A stretch of DNA of 64,000 nt from Bogoriella caseilytica. GTDB taxonomy: Bacteria; Actinomycetota; Actinomycetes; Actinomycetales; Actinomycetaceae. Both the position numbers and the translations under genes were made by a program. The stretch covers positions 2,356,001 to 2,420,000 of the forward strand of contig NZ_RKHK01000001.1 of assembly GCF_003752405.1 (NCBI RefSeq), given 5' to 3'. This document shows positions 19,467 through 29,306 of this stretch, piece by piece (the stretch's first letter is position 1; each line of letters begins with the position of its first letter). The notes under the pieces were generated by a model. The model saw only the letters and a program-made list of their open reading frames with translations, did not search any database and was not told where the DNA came from.

Positions 19467-19928
19467 ATGCGCGTCTACCTCCCGGCCATCGCAGCCGATC
19501 TCGCCAGCGATCACCTGACGCCTCGCCTGGCGCACTCGGTCACCGACGATCTGGCCCGGGCCCTGCCCGAGGAGGACGAGGAAGGCCTGGAGCTGACCGC
19601 CACGCTGGCCGCAGCCGATGATTCGGTGCGCCTGCTCGCTCGCGCCGAGAACGAGCCGCCGCGACGCCTGGTGATCGCTGCTGATCTGCCGGCCGCGGTC
19701 TGCCAGCGCGCCGAAGGCCCCGACCATCTCGAGACGGCCGTGGAGGTGCAGGTGCCGGTCGCCTGGAACCTGGTGGTGGCGATTCTGCTCGACGCACCGG
19801 AGGCCGAGGCTGACGTCACCGCGGCGATCACCGGGGACGAGGCCGCTCTGGACCGGGCAGCGGAGCACGACCTGCTGTGGTTCGACGTCAGCGAGCGCGC
19901 CGCGCTGCTCGCCGAACTCCGTTCCTAG
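19467..19928 (+). CDS. DUF6912-like hypothetical protein
   Basis: A 153-residue soluble acidic protein beginning MRVYLPAIAADLASDHL, typical of actinobacterial proteins now labelled DUF6912. Later it has RLVIAADLPAAVCQR and LLWFDVSERAALLAEL. No catalytic motif or signal is evident and the function is unknown. It converges on sbcC with an 18-bp gap and probably shares context, not mechanism, with the CpaE-like gene. Confidence 0.75.
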   Translation: MRVYLPAIAADLASDHLTPRLAHSVTDDLARALPEEDEEGLELTATLAAADDSVRLLARAENEPPRRLVIAADLPAAVCQRAEGPDHLETAVEVQVPVAWNLVVAILLDAPEAEADVTAAITGDEAALDRAAEHDLLWFDVSERAALLAELRS

Positions 19929-19946
19929 CAGTCGCCCGAGACCACC

Positions 19947-22900
19947 TCAACCCGTGAGGTCCAGCGTGGAGGAGCCGTCTGGCTTCCGCCGGATGGTCAC
20001 CCGATCAGGAATCCGGCTCTTCATCTCGCTCACATGCGAGATCACCCCCACCGTCCGGCCGTTCTCGCGCAACGAATGCAGGACGCTCATGACCGAGTCG
20101 AGAGTGTCCGGGTCCAGAGAACCGAAGCCCTCGTCGATGAACAGCGTGCCCAGCTCCACACCACCGCGCTCCTTGAGCACCACGGTCGCCAGCCCCAACG
20201 CGAGGCAGAGGGAGACATAGAAGGTCTCTCCGCCGGAGAGGGTGCGCGGGTTACGCGCCTCATCGGTGCGGTAATCCATGATCTGCAGGCCCAGCCCGGT
20301 GCGGCGGGTGCGCTGCCCCCCTTCTCGCTCATCGATCCGCTCCAGTGCGTAGCGGCCGGCAGAGATGGCGCGCAACTGCTCGTTCGCCTCGGCAACCACA
20401 TCCTCGAAGCGATGCAGCAGGACGTAGGTGGCCAGCGTGAGACCGCGGAGGTTCCCCTCCCCGGCCGTGGCGAGGGCGGCCACCCGGCGCACCGGCCCGG
20501 CCTCCCGCTCGGCGCGCCGGAACTCCGTGAGGGCTGAGACCAATCGGTCCGCCGTCTCATGCACCTGGCGGCAGCGCTCGGCCGCGAGTTGGGCCTGCCC
20601 GGAGCCTTCATCGGCCGCAGCCAGCGCGGCGGTATGAGCGCGGCCCGCCGCCTCGACATCCGGTTCGGGAGCCTCGGCGACGGCCTGGATCTCCGGGTCG
20701 GCCAGACCTTGCTCGATGCGCCGCACCTCGCTGTGGTGCTCACCGATCGCAGTCTCGAGGGCCGCGATCTGCGGCTCGGGCAGCTGCGCGGCTGCGGCGG
20801 CGTTGGCGTCGTCGAACCCCTCCTCGTTCAGGCGCTCGGCCAACTCCCACTCGGCCTGGCGCAGCTCGGTCCGCGCCACCGACTCGCGATCCAGGGTGCG
20901 GAGATAGCGTCGCAGGGCCTGGGAGCTGTCGTGCAAGGCGGCGAGTCGCTCGGCGACGGATCCATACCCTTCCCGCGCCGCACGACAGGTGGCCTCGTCC
21001 TGTTCCAGCTGCGCTGCCTGAGCACTGACGCGTGCGCGCAGCGCGCCCAGGGCAGACTCCGCGCTGCTGAGTTCGGTGCGCAGCGCAGCCGTGCCCTCGT
21101 CGTGCTTCTCCAGCGTCCGCTCAGCGGCGCGACGTTCCGCCTCGCGCTGCTGTGCCCCGGTCAGCTCGTCGCGGGCGGCGACCACGCGCTGCTCGGCGTC
21201 CGTGCTGGACTGCCCTGCCGAACGTTCGTGCAGGCTGGCGTAGGTGGCCCGGCGCTCGGCGAGTAGCGCAGCGGCCGCGCTGTGTGCCTCCCTGGCCCGG
21301 CGCGCCGTGGCCTCGGCGAGGTCGATCTCCTCTTCGCCGGGATGTTCGGCGGTCAGCTGCGCAGGCTCAGGATGCTCGCGGGAGCCGCAGACGGCGCAGG
21401 GCTGACCGCTTTCCAGCTCCTGTGCGAGCTCACCCGCCATGCCGGTGAGGCGTCGCTGATGCACAGCGGCCACGGCTGCCGCAGCCGTCCGGTCCGCCTC
21501 CGCGCACGCCGTGGCAGCCTCGTGGGCAGTCGTCATCGCCCGAGCGGCCTCTTCGGCCTGCTCGACGAGCTGCAGGGTCTCCCGGGCGTCGGCCAGCGCC
21601 GCCTCTGCGCGTTCGACCGCGACGGGTGCGCCGGCCAGCTTGCGCCACTGATCGTGGAGCTGGTCGCGCTGGGCGGGCCGCTGGTCGAGGCGCTCTGCGA
21701 GTGTGCGCTGCTGTCGCTCGGCCGTGTCCAGCTCGTCGCGCAGCACGGTGAGCGCAGCGCGGCGTTCCGGGATCCCGGCCTCGAGCTGTGCCGGGGCCTC
21801 GAGTCCGCCACCGTGGGCGAGGAGGTCGTCAAGGCGCTGGTGGAGTGCTTCATGGTCGGCCTCCACGTCGATGCCGTGGCTGGCCGCCGCCTCCCGGTTC
21901 TGCGCCAGCTGGCGCGCCTCCTCCTGCTGGCGGACGCGGCGCTGTGCGTGGGCTTCCGACGCGGGGGCCACCCGCGCGGCGCGGCGCGCCACGTCGAGGC
22001 GCTCACGGTCCTGGGCGATGTCGGCGCTGCGCTGCTCGACCGTCTTCTGATCGGCCAGGAGCGCCTCGCGCCGTCGCAACCGGTCGGCGAGCGCGCGGGC
22101 GGCGTCGAATGCGGTACGCGCCTGTTCCTCGGCCGCGCGAGCGCTGTGGTGCGCGGCGGCGGCCTCCTCGCTGCGCTGGGACCAGGTGGCGCGGGCCTCC
22201 TTGGCCAACCGGAGGAGATCGTCGTGTTCCGGCGTCTCGGCCGCGTGGCGCAGGGCAGCACGGGGATCCTCCGGTGCGGGTGTGGCCCTCTCCGCCGCTA
22301 AGTGTTCTGCCGAACCCGGGTCGATGACCGCCTGGCCGTGCGAGCCAGAACCCGGCTCTGTCTCCTCGTAGGCGCAGCGGGCGAACTCCTCCGCCACGGT
22401 ACGTACCTGACGTGCAGCCTCGTCCACGGCCTTGCCGGCCGTGCCGGCCTGTTCACGCAGGAGTTCTTGGAGCTCCTGATAGACGGCCGTTCCGAAGATC
22501 TCCTGGAGTACGGAGCGGCGGTCCTCGGGGCGAGCGTGGAGGAAGTCGGCGAAGCGCCCCTGCGGCAGCACCACCGTCTGGGTGAACTGTTCGCGGGACA
22601 GTGGCAGGATTCGATCGATCTCGATGCCCGTTTCCTGCACGTTGGAGCTGACGGGCTCGCCGAGTTCGTCCGGGTCGCTCTTCCCGGGACCGGCAGGGCC
22701 ACTCCTCGCGGCGGTTGCGCGGGCGGCCTCCGGTGAGGGGAGCCGCCACAGCTTGGCTCGCGCGTTCTGCATAGTGGTGCCAGTGCCGCGAGACTTCGGG
22801 CGCTCGTGTTTGGGAGAGCGGAAGACCCGGAACGTGCCTTCGTGGCAGCTGAACACCAACTCCACTTCAGGGGCGACACCTGGGGCTGCGTGATGGGAGT

Positions 22901-23096
22901 GCAGCCGCTCGGGTGCCCCGTCACCGGCGGGTTGCCCGTAGAGCGCGAAGACGATCGCATCGATGATGGTGGACTTGCCGGCACCAGTAGGGCCCTCGAG
23001 CAGGAAGAGACCGGAGGCGCCGAGGGCCTCGAGGTCGATCTCGTGGCTGCCGGGGAAGGGCCCGATGGCCTGCAGGCGCAGGTGATGGAGGCGCAT
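19947..23096 (-). CDS. sbcC: exonuclease SbcCD subunit C (SMC-like ATPase)
   Basis: A 1049-residue Rad50/SbcC protein that, with SbcD, opens hairpins and degrades DNA ends. The N-terminal Walker A is GPTGAGKSTIIDA. Long coiled coils flank a zinc hook (CAVCGSREH) near the middle. The ABC signature TLSGGETF and Walker B LFIDEGFGSLD lie at the C-terminus. The start codon overlaps the sbcD stop by one base (TGATG), so the subunits are coupled. An Ala/Gly-rich loop around residues 120-150 is longer than in E. coli. Confidence 0.96.
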   Translation of the reverse strand: MRLHHLRLQAIGPFPGSHEIDLEALGASGLFLLEGPTGAGKSTIIDAIVFALYGQPAGDGAPERLHSHHAAPGVAPEVELVFSCHEGTFRVFRSPKHERPKSRGTGTTMQNARAKLWRLPSPEAARATAARSGPAGPGKSDPDELGEPVSSNVQETGIEIDRILPLSREQFTQTVVLPQGRFADFLHARPEDRRSVLQEIFGTAVYQELQELLREQAGTAGKAVDEAARQVRTVAEEFARCAYEETEPGSGSHGQAVIDPGSAEHLAAERATPAPEDPRAALRHAAETPEHDDLLRLAKEARATWSQRSEEAAAAHHSARAAEEQARTAFDAARALADRLRRREALLADQKTVEQRSADIAQDRERLDVARRAARVAPASEAHAQRRVRQQEEARQLAQNREAAASHGIDVEADHEALHQRLDDLLAHGGGLEAPAQLEAGIPERRAALTVLRDELDTAERQQRTLAERLDQRPAQRDQLHDQWRKLAGAPVAVERAEAALADARETLQLVEQAEEAARAMTTAHEAATACAEADRTAAAAVAAVHQRRLTGMAGELAQELESGQPCAVCGSREHPEPAQLTAEHPGEEEIDLAEATARRAREAHSAAAALLAERRATYASLHERSAGQSSTDAEQRVVAARDELTGAQQREAERRAAERTLEKHDEGTAALRTELSSAESALGALRARVSAQAAQLEQDEATCRAAREGYGSVAERLAALHDSSQALRRYLRTLDRESVARTELRQAEWELAERLNEEGFDDANAAAAAQLPEPQIAALETAIGEHHSEVRRIEQGLADPEIQAVAEAPEPDVEAAGRAHTAALAAADEGSGQAQLAAERCRQVHETADRLVSALTEFRRAEREAGPVRRVAALATAGEGNLRGLTLATYVLLHRFEDVVAEANEQLRAISAGRYALERIDEREGGQRTRRTGLGLQIMDYRTDEARNPRTLSGGETFYVSLCLALGLATVVLKERGGVELGTLFIDEGFGSLDPDTLDSVMSVLHSLRENGRTVGVISHVSEMKSRIPDRVTIRRKPDGSSTLDLTG

Positions 23097-24283
23097 CAGG
23101 CGCTCCGCTGCCGGAGCTGCTCGTAGACCTCACGGACGACCGCGAGTTCTTCCTCCGCAGCCGGGCGACCGCCGACGGCCGCCAGGAATTCTCCGGCCAC
23201 CTCGTCCGGGCTTGCCTGGCGCGCGATCTCGACGGCGGCCCGCGAGATCTCCACCCCCTCGGGTTCGTGGAGCGGCCCCACCAGGAGGTGCGGGAAGCGC
23301 TTCTTCAGTGTGGAGTACAGCCCTTCGGGGCGGACCGGATCGGTCACGATCGCCTTGATCCAGTCGTCGGTTCGGTCGTCGTGCTCGGCGGAGAGGAGCT
23401 CGGCCAGGGTGCCGCGCAGTTCCGAGAGCGGGCGCAGTACGGGAGTCTCGATGAGCTCCACCCGCTCGACCCCTCCCGAGCCTAGCTCGATCAGGGCGGA
23501 GGACTTCACATGGTGGCGCTCGGAGAAGGAGAAAGCCAGCGGGCTGCCTGAGTAACGCATCAAGGGTTCGTCAGCATGCCGGCCGAGCTGCTGGGGGCCA
23601 TGGAGGTGGCCCAGCGCCGCGTAGTCCAGCCCGGCTCCAGCGAAGACTCCCGAGGGAACGGAGTCCACGCCCCCCACCCGGATGTCGCGTTCGGAGTCGC
23701 TCGCTGCGCCACCGGTGACGAAGGCGTGTGCCATCGCCACCGCGGGCCGGCGCTTGCTGGTCGGTGCCCGGCGCGCGGACAGATCCGCCCGCACCCTGCG
23801 CATCGCCGCAGCGGTGACCGCCTCGTGCGAACGGGCGGGCATCACGTTGTCCTCGTCCGTGAGCTCGCCACGGCACATGTCTGGATCGAGATAGGGCAGC
23901 GCGTACACATAGGCGCCCAGATCGCCCTGGGCATCGGGAAGCTCGACCGGTTCGCCGATGTCTGCGACCCGGGCCCGCAGGGCCACGCGATCGCGATAGA
24001 GGTGCGCCCCGAAGCCCAGCCGCGTCGCCGAGTCGTGGTTGCCTGGCGTCACTACCACCCGGGTCAGCGCGGTCAGGCGCGCCAGGGCATCCGAGAGCAG
24101 TTCGACGGATTCCACCGGCGGGATGGCACGGTCGTAGACGTCCCCCGCCACGAGCACGGCGTCCACGGACTCTTCGCGCACGACCTCCAGGAGGTGGTCG
24201 AGGAAGGTCTCGTGCCCCGTTGCCAGACTCGCTCCGTGCAGGGTGCGCCCCAGATGCCAGTCCGAGGTGTGCAAGATGCGCAT
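23096..24283 (-). CDS. sbcD: exonuclease SbcCD subunit D (Mre11-like nuclease)
   Basis: A 395-residue metallophosphoesterase nuclease. The metal-binding motifs are MRILHTSDWHLGR, VLVAGDVYDRAIPP and VVTPGNHDS, and YAALGHLHGPQ supplies the late His motif. The start was set at MRILHTSDWH, the universal N-terminus of the family; the upstream open frame runs across the divergent lipoprotein gene and is not real. It forms a two-gene operon with sbcC. Confidence 0.96.
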   Translation of the reverse strand: MRILHTSDWHLGRTLHGASLATGHETFLDHLLEVVREESVDAVLVAGDVYDRAIPPVESVELLSDALARLTALTRVVVTPGNHDSATRLGFGAHLYRDRVALRARVADIGEPVELPDAQGDLGAYVYALPYLDPDMCRGELTDEDNVMPARSHEAVTAAAMRRVRADLSARRAPTSKRRPAVAMAHAFVTGGAASDSERDIRVGGVDSVPSGVFAGAGLDYAALGHLHGPQQLGRHADEPLMRYSGSPLAFSFSERHHVKSSALIELGSGGVERVELIETPVLRPLSELRGTLAELLSAEHDDRTDDWIKAIVTDPVRPEGLYSTLKKRFPHLLVGPLHEPEGVEISRAAVEIARQASPDEVAGEFLAAVGGRPAAEEELAVVREVYEQLRQRSA

Positions 24284-24364
24284 GATCGGACCGTACCGGC
24301 CAGCACGGACACCGGCCGGGATCGCCAGGAGGCCGGTGGCGCGAGATCGGACCGGAGGCCGGTC

Positions 24365-24393
24365 TTGACCGGACAATGCGTCAGCCCTATCCT
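24365..24393 (+). promoter_or_regulatory. housekeeping promoter for the lipoprotein gene
   Basis: TTGACC at 24365-24370, a 17-bp spacer and TATCCT at 24388-24393, 56 bp before the GTG start. It is one of the closest matches to a sigma-70 consensus in the window. Confidence 0.7.
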
Positions 24394-24448
24394 CCGTGTG
24401 AGGAACACCACGAGGTGAACATCGATGGGGGACGAAGGGAGATCTCCC

Positions 24449-25417
24449 GTGACCGCACGCCGTTCTCAGGGTGCTCGGGTCACCGTCCTGTTGACCTCCT
24501 CGGTGCTGGCCGCGGCGCTCCTGCTCACTGCCTGCTCGGCAGAGGCACCGCCTGCCGAGGCCGAGCCGTCGCCGGAGCCGACGGGTACGCCTCACGTCGA
24601 GCCCGTAGCTGAGGAATCGGATGAACCCGAAGAAGACGACACGGAAGAGCCGGAGGAACCCGGGCTCACCATTCGCGACGTCGATCTCGCCGCACTGGAG
24701 TGGCGCGAGGCTGTCACCGAGGAGTATCTGACTCCTGTCGAGGGGCATGAGCACCGCACGCTCGAGGTCACCGACGCTGTCTACGCCGATGTCGACGGCG
24801 ATGGCCACGAGGACGCCCTGGCCGCGATCGTCATCTCCGAGCAGCAGTGGTACGAGGAGATCTACTACATCTGGACCTGGGATCCCGACGAGCAGGTCGC
24901 CGTTCAGGTCGAGAGCCCGATCGCGCGCATGGCCCGGTGCGGGGATACCGTCCTCGAGATCGCCGCGGAGGAGGACGCTTTCGTCATCACCGAAGCGCTG
25001 CGCTATCAGGACGGTCCGCAGCCGGACTGCGCGAGCGACGGGCCGGTGGAGATCACCCGGCAGGTCCGTCTGGAGGAGAACTGGCCGGTGCTCACCGGCG
25101 AGCTCGAGGGCGACGGGGGCATCTGCCCTCAGCGCCTGGGAACCGACGACGGCTGGCCGGTGGAGGACTTCGACCTGCACCCGGGGCCGTGGCAAAGCAT
25201 GACCCCGCTCCGCGATCCCGCTCCGGCGATCTTCGCCGAGGTGGACGTCTGGAGTCACCTGTGGCTCTACCGGGAGAACTGGATGCTCGTCCACGTCGGC
25301 TATGACACGGCACCAGGGGAGGAGAAGCCCGGCGGGGACTACACGCCCTGCGCATGGATCTTCTTGGAGGAAGACACCCGGCCTATCCCACACGACCCCT
25401 ACCTTCCGGAAGGCTGA
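24449..25417 (+). CDS. putative lipoprotein with FG-GAP-like Asp-rich motif
   Basis: A 322-residue lipoprotein. The signal peptide ends in LLLTAC with lipidated C29, followed by an acidic Pro/Glu linker. The mature domain has YADVDGDGHEDALAAIV, a DxDxDG calcium-type loop as in FG-GAP/VCBS repeats, and about four further Cys that could form disulfides. No enzyme motif is recognised. AAGGGAG ends seven bases before the GTG at 24449, so I prefer that start over the ATG at 24425. It is monocistronic, with its own promoter, and converges on hisN. Confidence 0.75.
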   Translation: MTARRSQGARVTVLLTSSVLAAALLLTACSAEAPPAEAEPSPEPTGTPHVEPVAEESDEPEEDDTEEPEEPGLTIRDVDLAALEWREAVTEEYLTPVEGHEHRTLEVTDAVYADVDGDGHEDALAAIVISEQQWYEEIYYIWTWDPDEQVAVQVESPIARMARCGDTVLEIAAEEDAFVITEALRYQDGPQPDCASDGPVEITRQVRLEENWPVLTGELEGDGGICPQRLGTDDGWPVEDFDLHPGPWQSMTPLRDPAPAIFAEVDVWSHLWLYRENWMLVHVGYDTAPGEEKPGGDYTPCAWIFLEEDTRPIPHDPYLPEG

Positions 25418-25465
25418 GCCCGCACGCCTGCTCGCCATGCCCCGAGCGCGAAGGCGGCGCGTGGC

Positions 25466-26278
25466 TCAGTCGCGCTGGTCGCTCAGAGCGGCGAGCGTGC
25501 TCGCGTGCAGGAGCCCGTTGGTAGCCACGGCGTCACCACTGAACGGGCCGTCCTGGCCATCGAGGCCGGTGAACCGACCCCCCGCTTCGATGACGATCGG
25601 CACCAGGGCGGCCATGTCGTACAGCGCGAGTTCCGGTTCGCAGGCCACGTCCACCGCGCCCTCGGCCACCAGCATGTACGACCAGAAGTCACCGTAGGCG
25701 CGGGTGCGCCAGCAGCGCTCGGCGAGGGACAGGAAGGAGCGCAGCGAGCCGCGCTCGGCCCACCCGCCCAGGGAGGAGTAGCTCAGCGAGGCATCCTCGA
25801 GCTGACTGACGGCCGAGACGTGCAGACGTCGTGCAGCCGAGAGGGAGCGCCCCGTCCACGCGCCGGAGCCCTGAGCGGCCCACCAGCGCCGTCCGAGCGC
25901 CGGAGCGGAGACCACGCCGAGCACCACCTCGTCGTCCTCGATCAAGCCGATCAAGGTGGCCCACACCGGGACGCCGCGCACGAAGTTCTTGGTCCCGTCG
26001 ATCGGGTCGACCACCCAGCGGCGTGCGGACCGGCCGGTGCTTCCGAACTCCTCACCGGTGACGGCATCACGTGGCCGGGCCCGGGAGAGCTGGCCGCGCA
26101 CGATCTCCTCGGCGGCGCGGTCGGCGTCGGTGACGGGGGTGAGGTCCGGCTTGGTCTCGACGGTGAGGTCCTGGGCGCCGAAGCGCGACATGGTCTGGGC
26201 GTCGACCTGGTCGGCGATCACGTGCGCGAGGCGCAGATCGTCGGTGAACCTGCTCGCGCGCTGTGCCTGGACTGCCAT
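25466..26278 (-). CDS. hisN: histidinol-phosphatase (inositol monophosphatase fold)
   Basis: A 270-residue IMPase-superfamily enzyme, closest in pattern to actinobacterial HisN, which removes phosphate from histidinol phosphate in histidine synthesis. Metal-binding motifs are DLTPVTDADRAAEE, GEEFG, WVVDPIDGTKNFVRG and YDMAALVPIVIEAGG. The start is at MAVQAQRASRF; an upstream open extension is not conserved in character. It lies 23 bp after rsgA on the same strand. An inositol monophosphatase activity cannot be excluded. Confidence 0.85.
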   Translation of the reverse strand: MAVQAQRASRFTDDLRLAHVIADQVDAQTMSRFGAQDLTVETKPDLTPVTDADRAAEEIVRGQLSRARPRDAVTGEEFGSTGRSARRWVVDPIDGTKNFVRGVPVWATLIGLIEDDEVVLGVVSAPALGRRWWAAQGSGAWTGRSLSAARRLHVSAVSQLEDASLSYSSLGGWAERGSLRSFLSLAERCWRTRAYGDFWSYMLVAEGAVDVACEPELALYDMAALVPIVIEAGGRFTGLDGQDGPFSGDAVATNGLLHASTLAALSDQRD

Positions 26279-26301
26279 GGGGCTGACCCTATCGGGAGTT
26301 G

Positions 26302-27378
26302 TCAGCGCCCTGGTTGCTCCGGGGTGCGCGATTCCAGCAGCCGGCGAAAGGAGGCGAGCCGTGCGCGGCTGGCCGGATCCGCCTGTTCGGCCCACCGGTC
26401 CAGGGCGCAGTCGGGGGCGCCCTCGCCGTGGGTGCAGCCGCGCGGGCAGGCCGTGGCAGCCTCGGCCAGATCCTCGAAGGCCGCGAGCAGATCCTCGGGC
26501 TTGACGTGCTGCAGTCCGAAGGAGCGCACGCCGGGTGTGTCGATGATCCAGCCGGCGTTGACCTGGTGGCCGCTGCCGGTCAGTTCGAGCGCCACCGCCG
26601 AGGACGACGTGTGCCGCCCGCGGCCGGTGACCGTGTTGACCTCTCCGGTGGCTCGCGAGGCCGCTGGGACCAGGGCGTTGACCAGGGTGGACTTGCCCAC
26701 CCCGGAATGGCCCACCAGCACTGAGGTGCGGCCGGCCAGTCGCTCATGCAGGGCGGACAGGCCGGCGTCGTGCTGGGGATCATCGGTCATCGAACTGGTG
26801 ATCACCCAGGGCACATCGAGCGCGGCGTAGCGCTCCAGGAACTCGGCGGGATCGGCCAGATCGGCCTTGGTCAGGCAGAGCAGGGGGTCCATGCCGGCGT
26901 CGTAGGCGGCCACCAGGCACCGGTCCACCAGGCGTGGCCGGGGTTCGGGCTGGGCGGCGGCGACCACGATGACGAGCTGGTCGGCGTTGGCCACGATGAC
27001 GCGTTCGTACCCGCTGGCGGACTCCTCGAGGGAGCGTCGCAGCACGGAGCTGCGTTCATCCCGGCCCACGATCCGCGCCAGGCTTCCGGCGCTGCCTGAG
27101 GTGTCCCCGACCACGCGCACGCGGTCACCGACGACGATGGCGCTCTGCCCCCGGTGCCCGCCGTCGCGACCCAGTTCCTTGGCTTTGACCGCCACGATCT
27201 CGCGTCGCGACGGCAGCCCGGCGTCGAGGAGCACCCCGTAGCGGCCGCGGTCCACGGTCAGCACCATGGCGGGCTCGGCGTCCTCGTAGCTCGGGCGCAC
27301 CTTGGTGCGCGGGCGGGAACCTCGTTTGTCCGGGCGGATGCGTACCCGTGGATCGTCGGTGCCGCTGTCGCGCGCCAT
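26302..27378 (-). CDS. rsgA: ribosome small subunit-dependent GTPase RsgA
   Basis: A 358-residue late 30S assembly GTPase. The circular permutation is plain: G4 (LCLTKADLAD) precedes G1 (GHSGVGKSTLVNAL), and G3 (IIDTPGVRSFG) follows. The C-terminal zinc site is CPRGCTHGEGAPDC. An N-terminal OB fold includes GDRVRVVGD. The start MARDSGTDD lies 2 bp after the aroA stop, indicating an aroA-rsgA operon, an order shared with Mycobacterium. Confidence 0.96.
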   Translation of the reverse strand: MARDSGTDDPRVRIRPDKRGSRPRTKVRPSYEDAEPAMVLTVDRGRYGVLLDAGLPSRREIVAVKAKELGRDGGHRGQSAIVVGDRVRVVGDTSGSAGSLARIVGRDERSSVLRRSLEESASGYERVIVANADQLVIVVAAAQPEPRPRLVDRCLVAAYDAGMDPLLCLTKADLADPAEFLERYAALDVPWVITSSMTDDPQHDAGLSALHERLAGRTSVLVGHSGVGKSTLVNALVPAASRATGEVNTVTGRGRHTSSSAVALELTGSGHQVNAGWIIDTPGVRSFGLQHVKPEDLLAAFEDLAEAATACPRGCTHGEGAPDCALDRWAEQADPASRARLASFRRLLESRTPEQPGR

Positions 27379-27380
27379 GC

Positions 27381-28673
27381 TCAGGCTCGCTGCCCGAGCA
27401 TGCCCTGCCACATCCCAGGGAAGTCGGGCATGGTCTTGGCGGTGGTGGCGACGTTGACGACCTCCACCCCGGGCACGCGCAGGCCCACGATGGCGGCGAA
27501 GGTGGCGATCCGGTGATCGTGATAGGTCTCCACCGCGGCGCCCCGCAGAGTGGCCGGCTCGATCTCGAGGCCGTCAGGGGTCTCCCGCGCCTCTCCTCCC
27601 AGCCGGGTGATCTCCGTGACCAGCGCGGCGAGCCGGTCGGTCTCGTGTCCGCGCAGGTGCGCGATCCCGCGCAGCCGGGACGGAGTGGCGGCCAAGGCGC
27701 AGAGCGCCGCAACCGTCGGAGCGAGCTCGCCGCCCTCAGTGAGGTCGACGTCGAGACCGCGAATGACACCGTCGGCCGGACCGGTCACCGCGAGCGTGTC
27801 TCCCTGTCGCTCCACAGTTGCGCCCATCCGGGTGAGGATCCCGCGCAACAGGTCGCCCGCCTGCGTGGTCCGCTCCGGCCAGCGCGGCACGCGCACGGTT
27901 CCTCCCGCTGCCAGTGCTGCCGCCAGGAAGGGTCCGGCGTTGGACAGATCGGGTTCGACCACGATGCGGCCGCCCGAGACCGTGCCGGGGGAGACCCGCC
28001 AGCGTGCCTCTGCCTCGTCGACCTCGACGCCGCGCTCCCGCAACACCTGGGCGGTCATCGCGATATGCGGGAGGGAGGGCAAGGCGCCCCCCACATGCCG
28101 GATGTCGACACCCCGGCGGTAAGCCGGAGCCGCGAGCATCAACGCCGAGACGAACTGGCTGGAGGCCGAGGCATCGAGTTCCACCGCCCCGCCGTTGAAG
28201 GAACCGGAGGCGTGAATCGTCAGCGGCAAGGACTCGCCGTGGGGCCCGGAGGCCTCGATCGTGGCGCCGAGGTCTCGGAGCGCACGGATGACCGGCCCCA
28301 TGGGGCGCTCGCGGGCGCGCGGATCACCATCGATGCGGATCTCGCCGTCCGCCAGGACCGCCAGGGCCGGCACAAAACGCATCACGGTACCGGCCAGGCC
28401 CGCGTCGATCTCGGCGGGCCCGCGCAGTGGGGCCGTCTCCAGCCGCAGGCCCGCGTCGGTGTCCGTGACCGTCACGCCGAGTGCTTGCAGGGCCGAGATC
28501 ATGAGCGCGCTGTCGCGGGAACGCAGCGGCTGGATCAGCTCGGTGGGGGAGTCGGCCAGCGCTGCCAGGAGCAGATGGCGATTTGTCAGGGACTTAGAAC
28601 CCGGAACCTCGACGGTGGCGTCGAGCGGCGCCTGCGCGCTGGGGGCGGGCCAGGGTGAAGCGGTCTGGGTCAT
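27381..28673 (-). CDS. aroA: 3-phosphoshikimate 1-carboxyvinyltransferase (EPSP synthase)
   Basis: A 430-residue enzyme joining shikimate 3-phosphate and PEP in aromatic synthesis. It has VPGSKSLTNRHLLLAAL (S3P site), a GLAGTVMRF segment where many homologues read GNAGT, ERPMGPVIRALRDLGA, SNAGPFLAAALAAGG and RGHETDRLAAL near the C-terminus. The start MTQTASPW overlaps the DoxX gene stop by ATGA. The variant GLAGT (Leu for Asn) is a naturally occurring alternative of the PEP-site loop and could alter inhibitor response; this is inference. Confidence 0.95.
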   Translation of the reverse strand: MTQTASPWPAPSAQAPLDATVEVPGSKSLTNRHLLLAALADSPTELIQPLRSRDSALMISALQALGVTVTDTDAGLRLETAPLRGPAEIDAGLAGTVMRFVPALAVLADGEIRIDGDPRARERPMGPVIRALRDLGATIEASGPHGESLPLTIHASGSFNGGAVELDASASSQFVSALMLAAPAYRRGVDIRHVGGALPSLPHIAMTAQVLRERGVEVDEAEARWRVSPGTVSGGRIVVEPDLSNAGPFLAAALAAGGTVRVPRWPERTTQAGDLLRGILTRMGATVERQGDTLAVTGPADGVIRGLDVDLTEGGELAPTVAALCALAATPSRLRGIAHLRGHETDRLAALVTEITRLGGEARETPDGLEIEPATLRGAAVETYHDHRIATFAAIVGLRVPGVEVVNVATTAKTMPDFPGMWQGMLGQRA

Positions 28674-29203
28674 CCGCGGTAGCGCTTCTTCATGCGATCC
28701 CTCAGGGCGAGGATTTCGTCGCGGCGCTGCCGGGAGTGTTCCAGCCGCCAGCCCAGTGAGGGCTTGCCGTCGCGGTCGGCGGCGGCGAAGAGCAGACCGC
28801 CCACCACGGCGGCGCGGTTGAGCAGCGCAGAGATCATCTCGGCGCGCTCCTCGGCATCCTCGGCTGCCCAGACCGGGTAGCGGGCCACGGCCGTCTTGAC
28901 GGCCAGACCGGCGAGGAAGACCCCGGCGAGTTTGGCGCGCTTGCCGCGTGCCAGGGCGAGGCCGGCCAGAGCGGTGACGCCACCGGAGACGCGCACCAAC
29001 ACGGTGGGATCCTGCAGGGCGGCGTCGATGACCGAGGCGGGCACGCCGAGGGTCTGCAGCACGGATCGCGCCGCGGAGATGGCGCCGGAGCGATCCTCGG
29101 TGATGATCTCCACGTGGCGGGCGGGCCGGACCGCGGCGTCGATGCCGTCGATGATGAAGGGAGCGGCCAGCAGGGGGCGGGCGATCGTTCGCACAGGGCT
29201 CAT
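28670..29203 (-). CDS. DoxX family membrane protein
   Basis: A 177-residue protein with three to four hydrophobic segments, beginning [20 protein letters not shown], as in actinobacterial DoxX-family proteins. [14 protein letters not shown] and [19 protein letters not shown] form a basic cytosolic tail. The stop overlaps the aroA start. It is divergent from sigR. DoxX proteins are linked to oxidative stress and thiol chemistry in mycobacteria, which fits the neighbouring SigR, but no direct evidence is in the sequence. Confidence 0.82.
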   Translation of the reverse strand: MSPVRTIARPLLAAPFIIDGIDAAVRPARHVEIITEDRSGAISAARSVLQTLGVPASVIDAALQDPTVLVRVSGGVTALAGLALARGKRAKLAGVFLAGLAVKTAVARYPVWAAEDAEERAEMISALLNRAAVVGGLLFAAADRDGKPSLGWRLEHSRQRRDEILALRDRMKKRYRG

Positions 29204-29306
29204 GACACAAAACTAGACTCAGATCACCGACTCCTGCGAATTGTCCGCGCCGGGATCTGGGCTCATCGCTCGAGTACCGGGCCTCGCAGGCCGGCCCGGC
29301 GCACGT

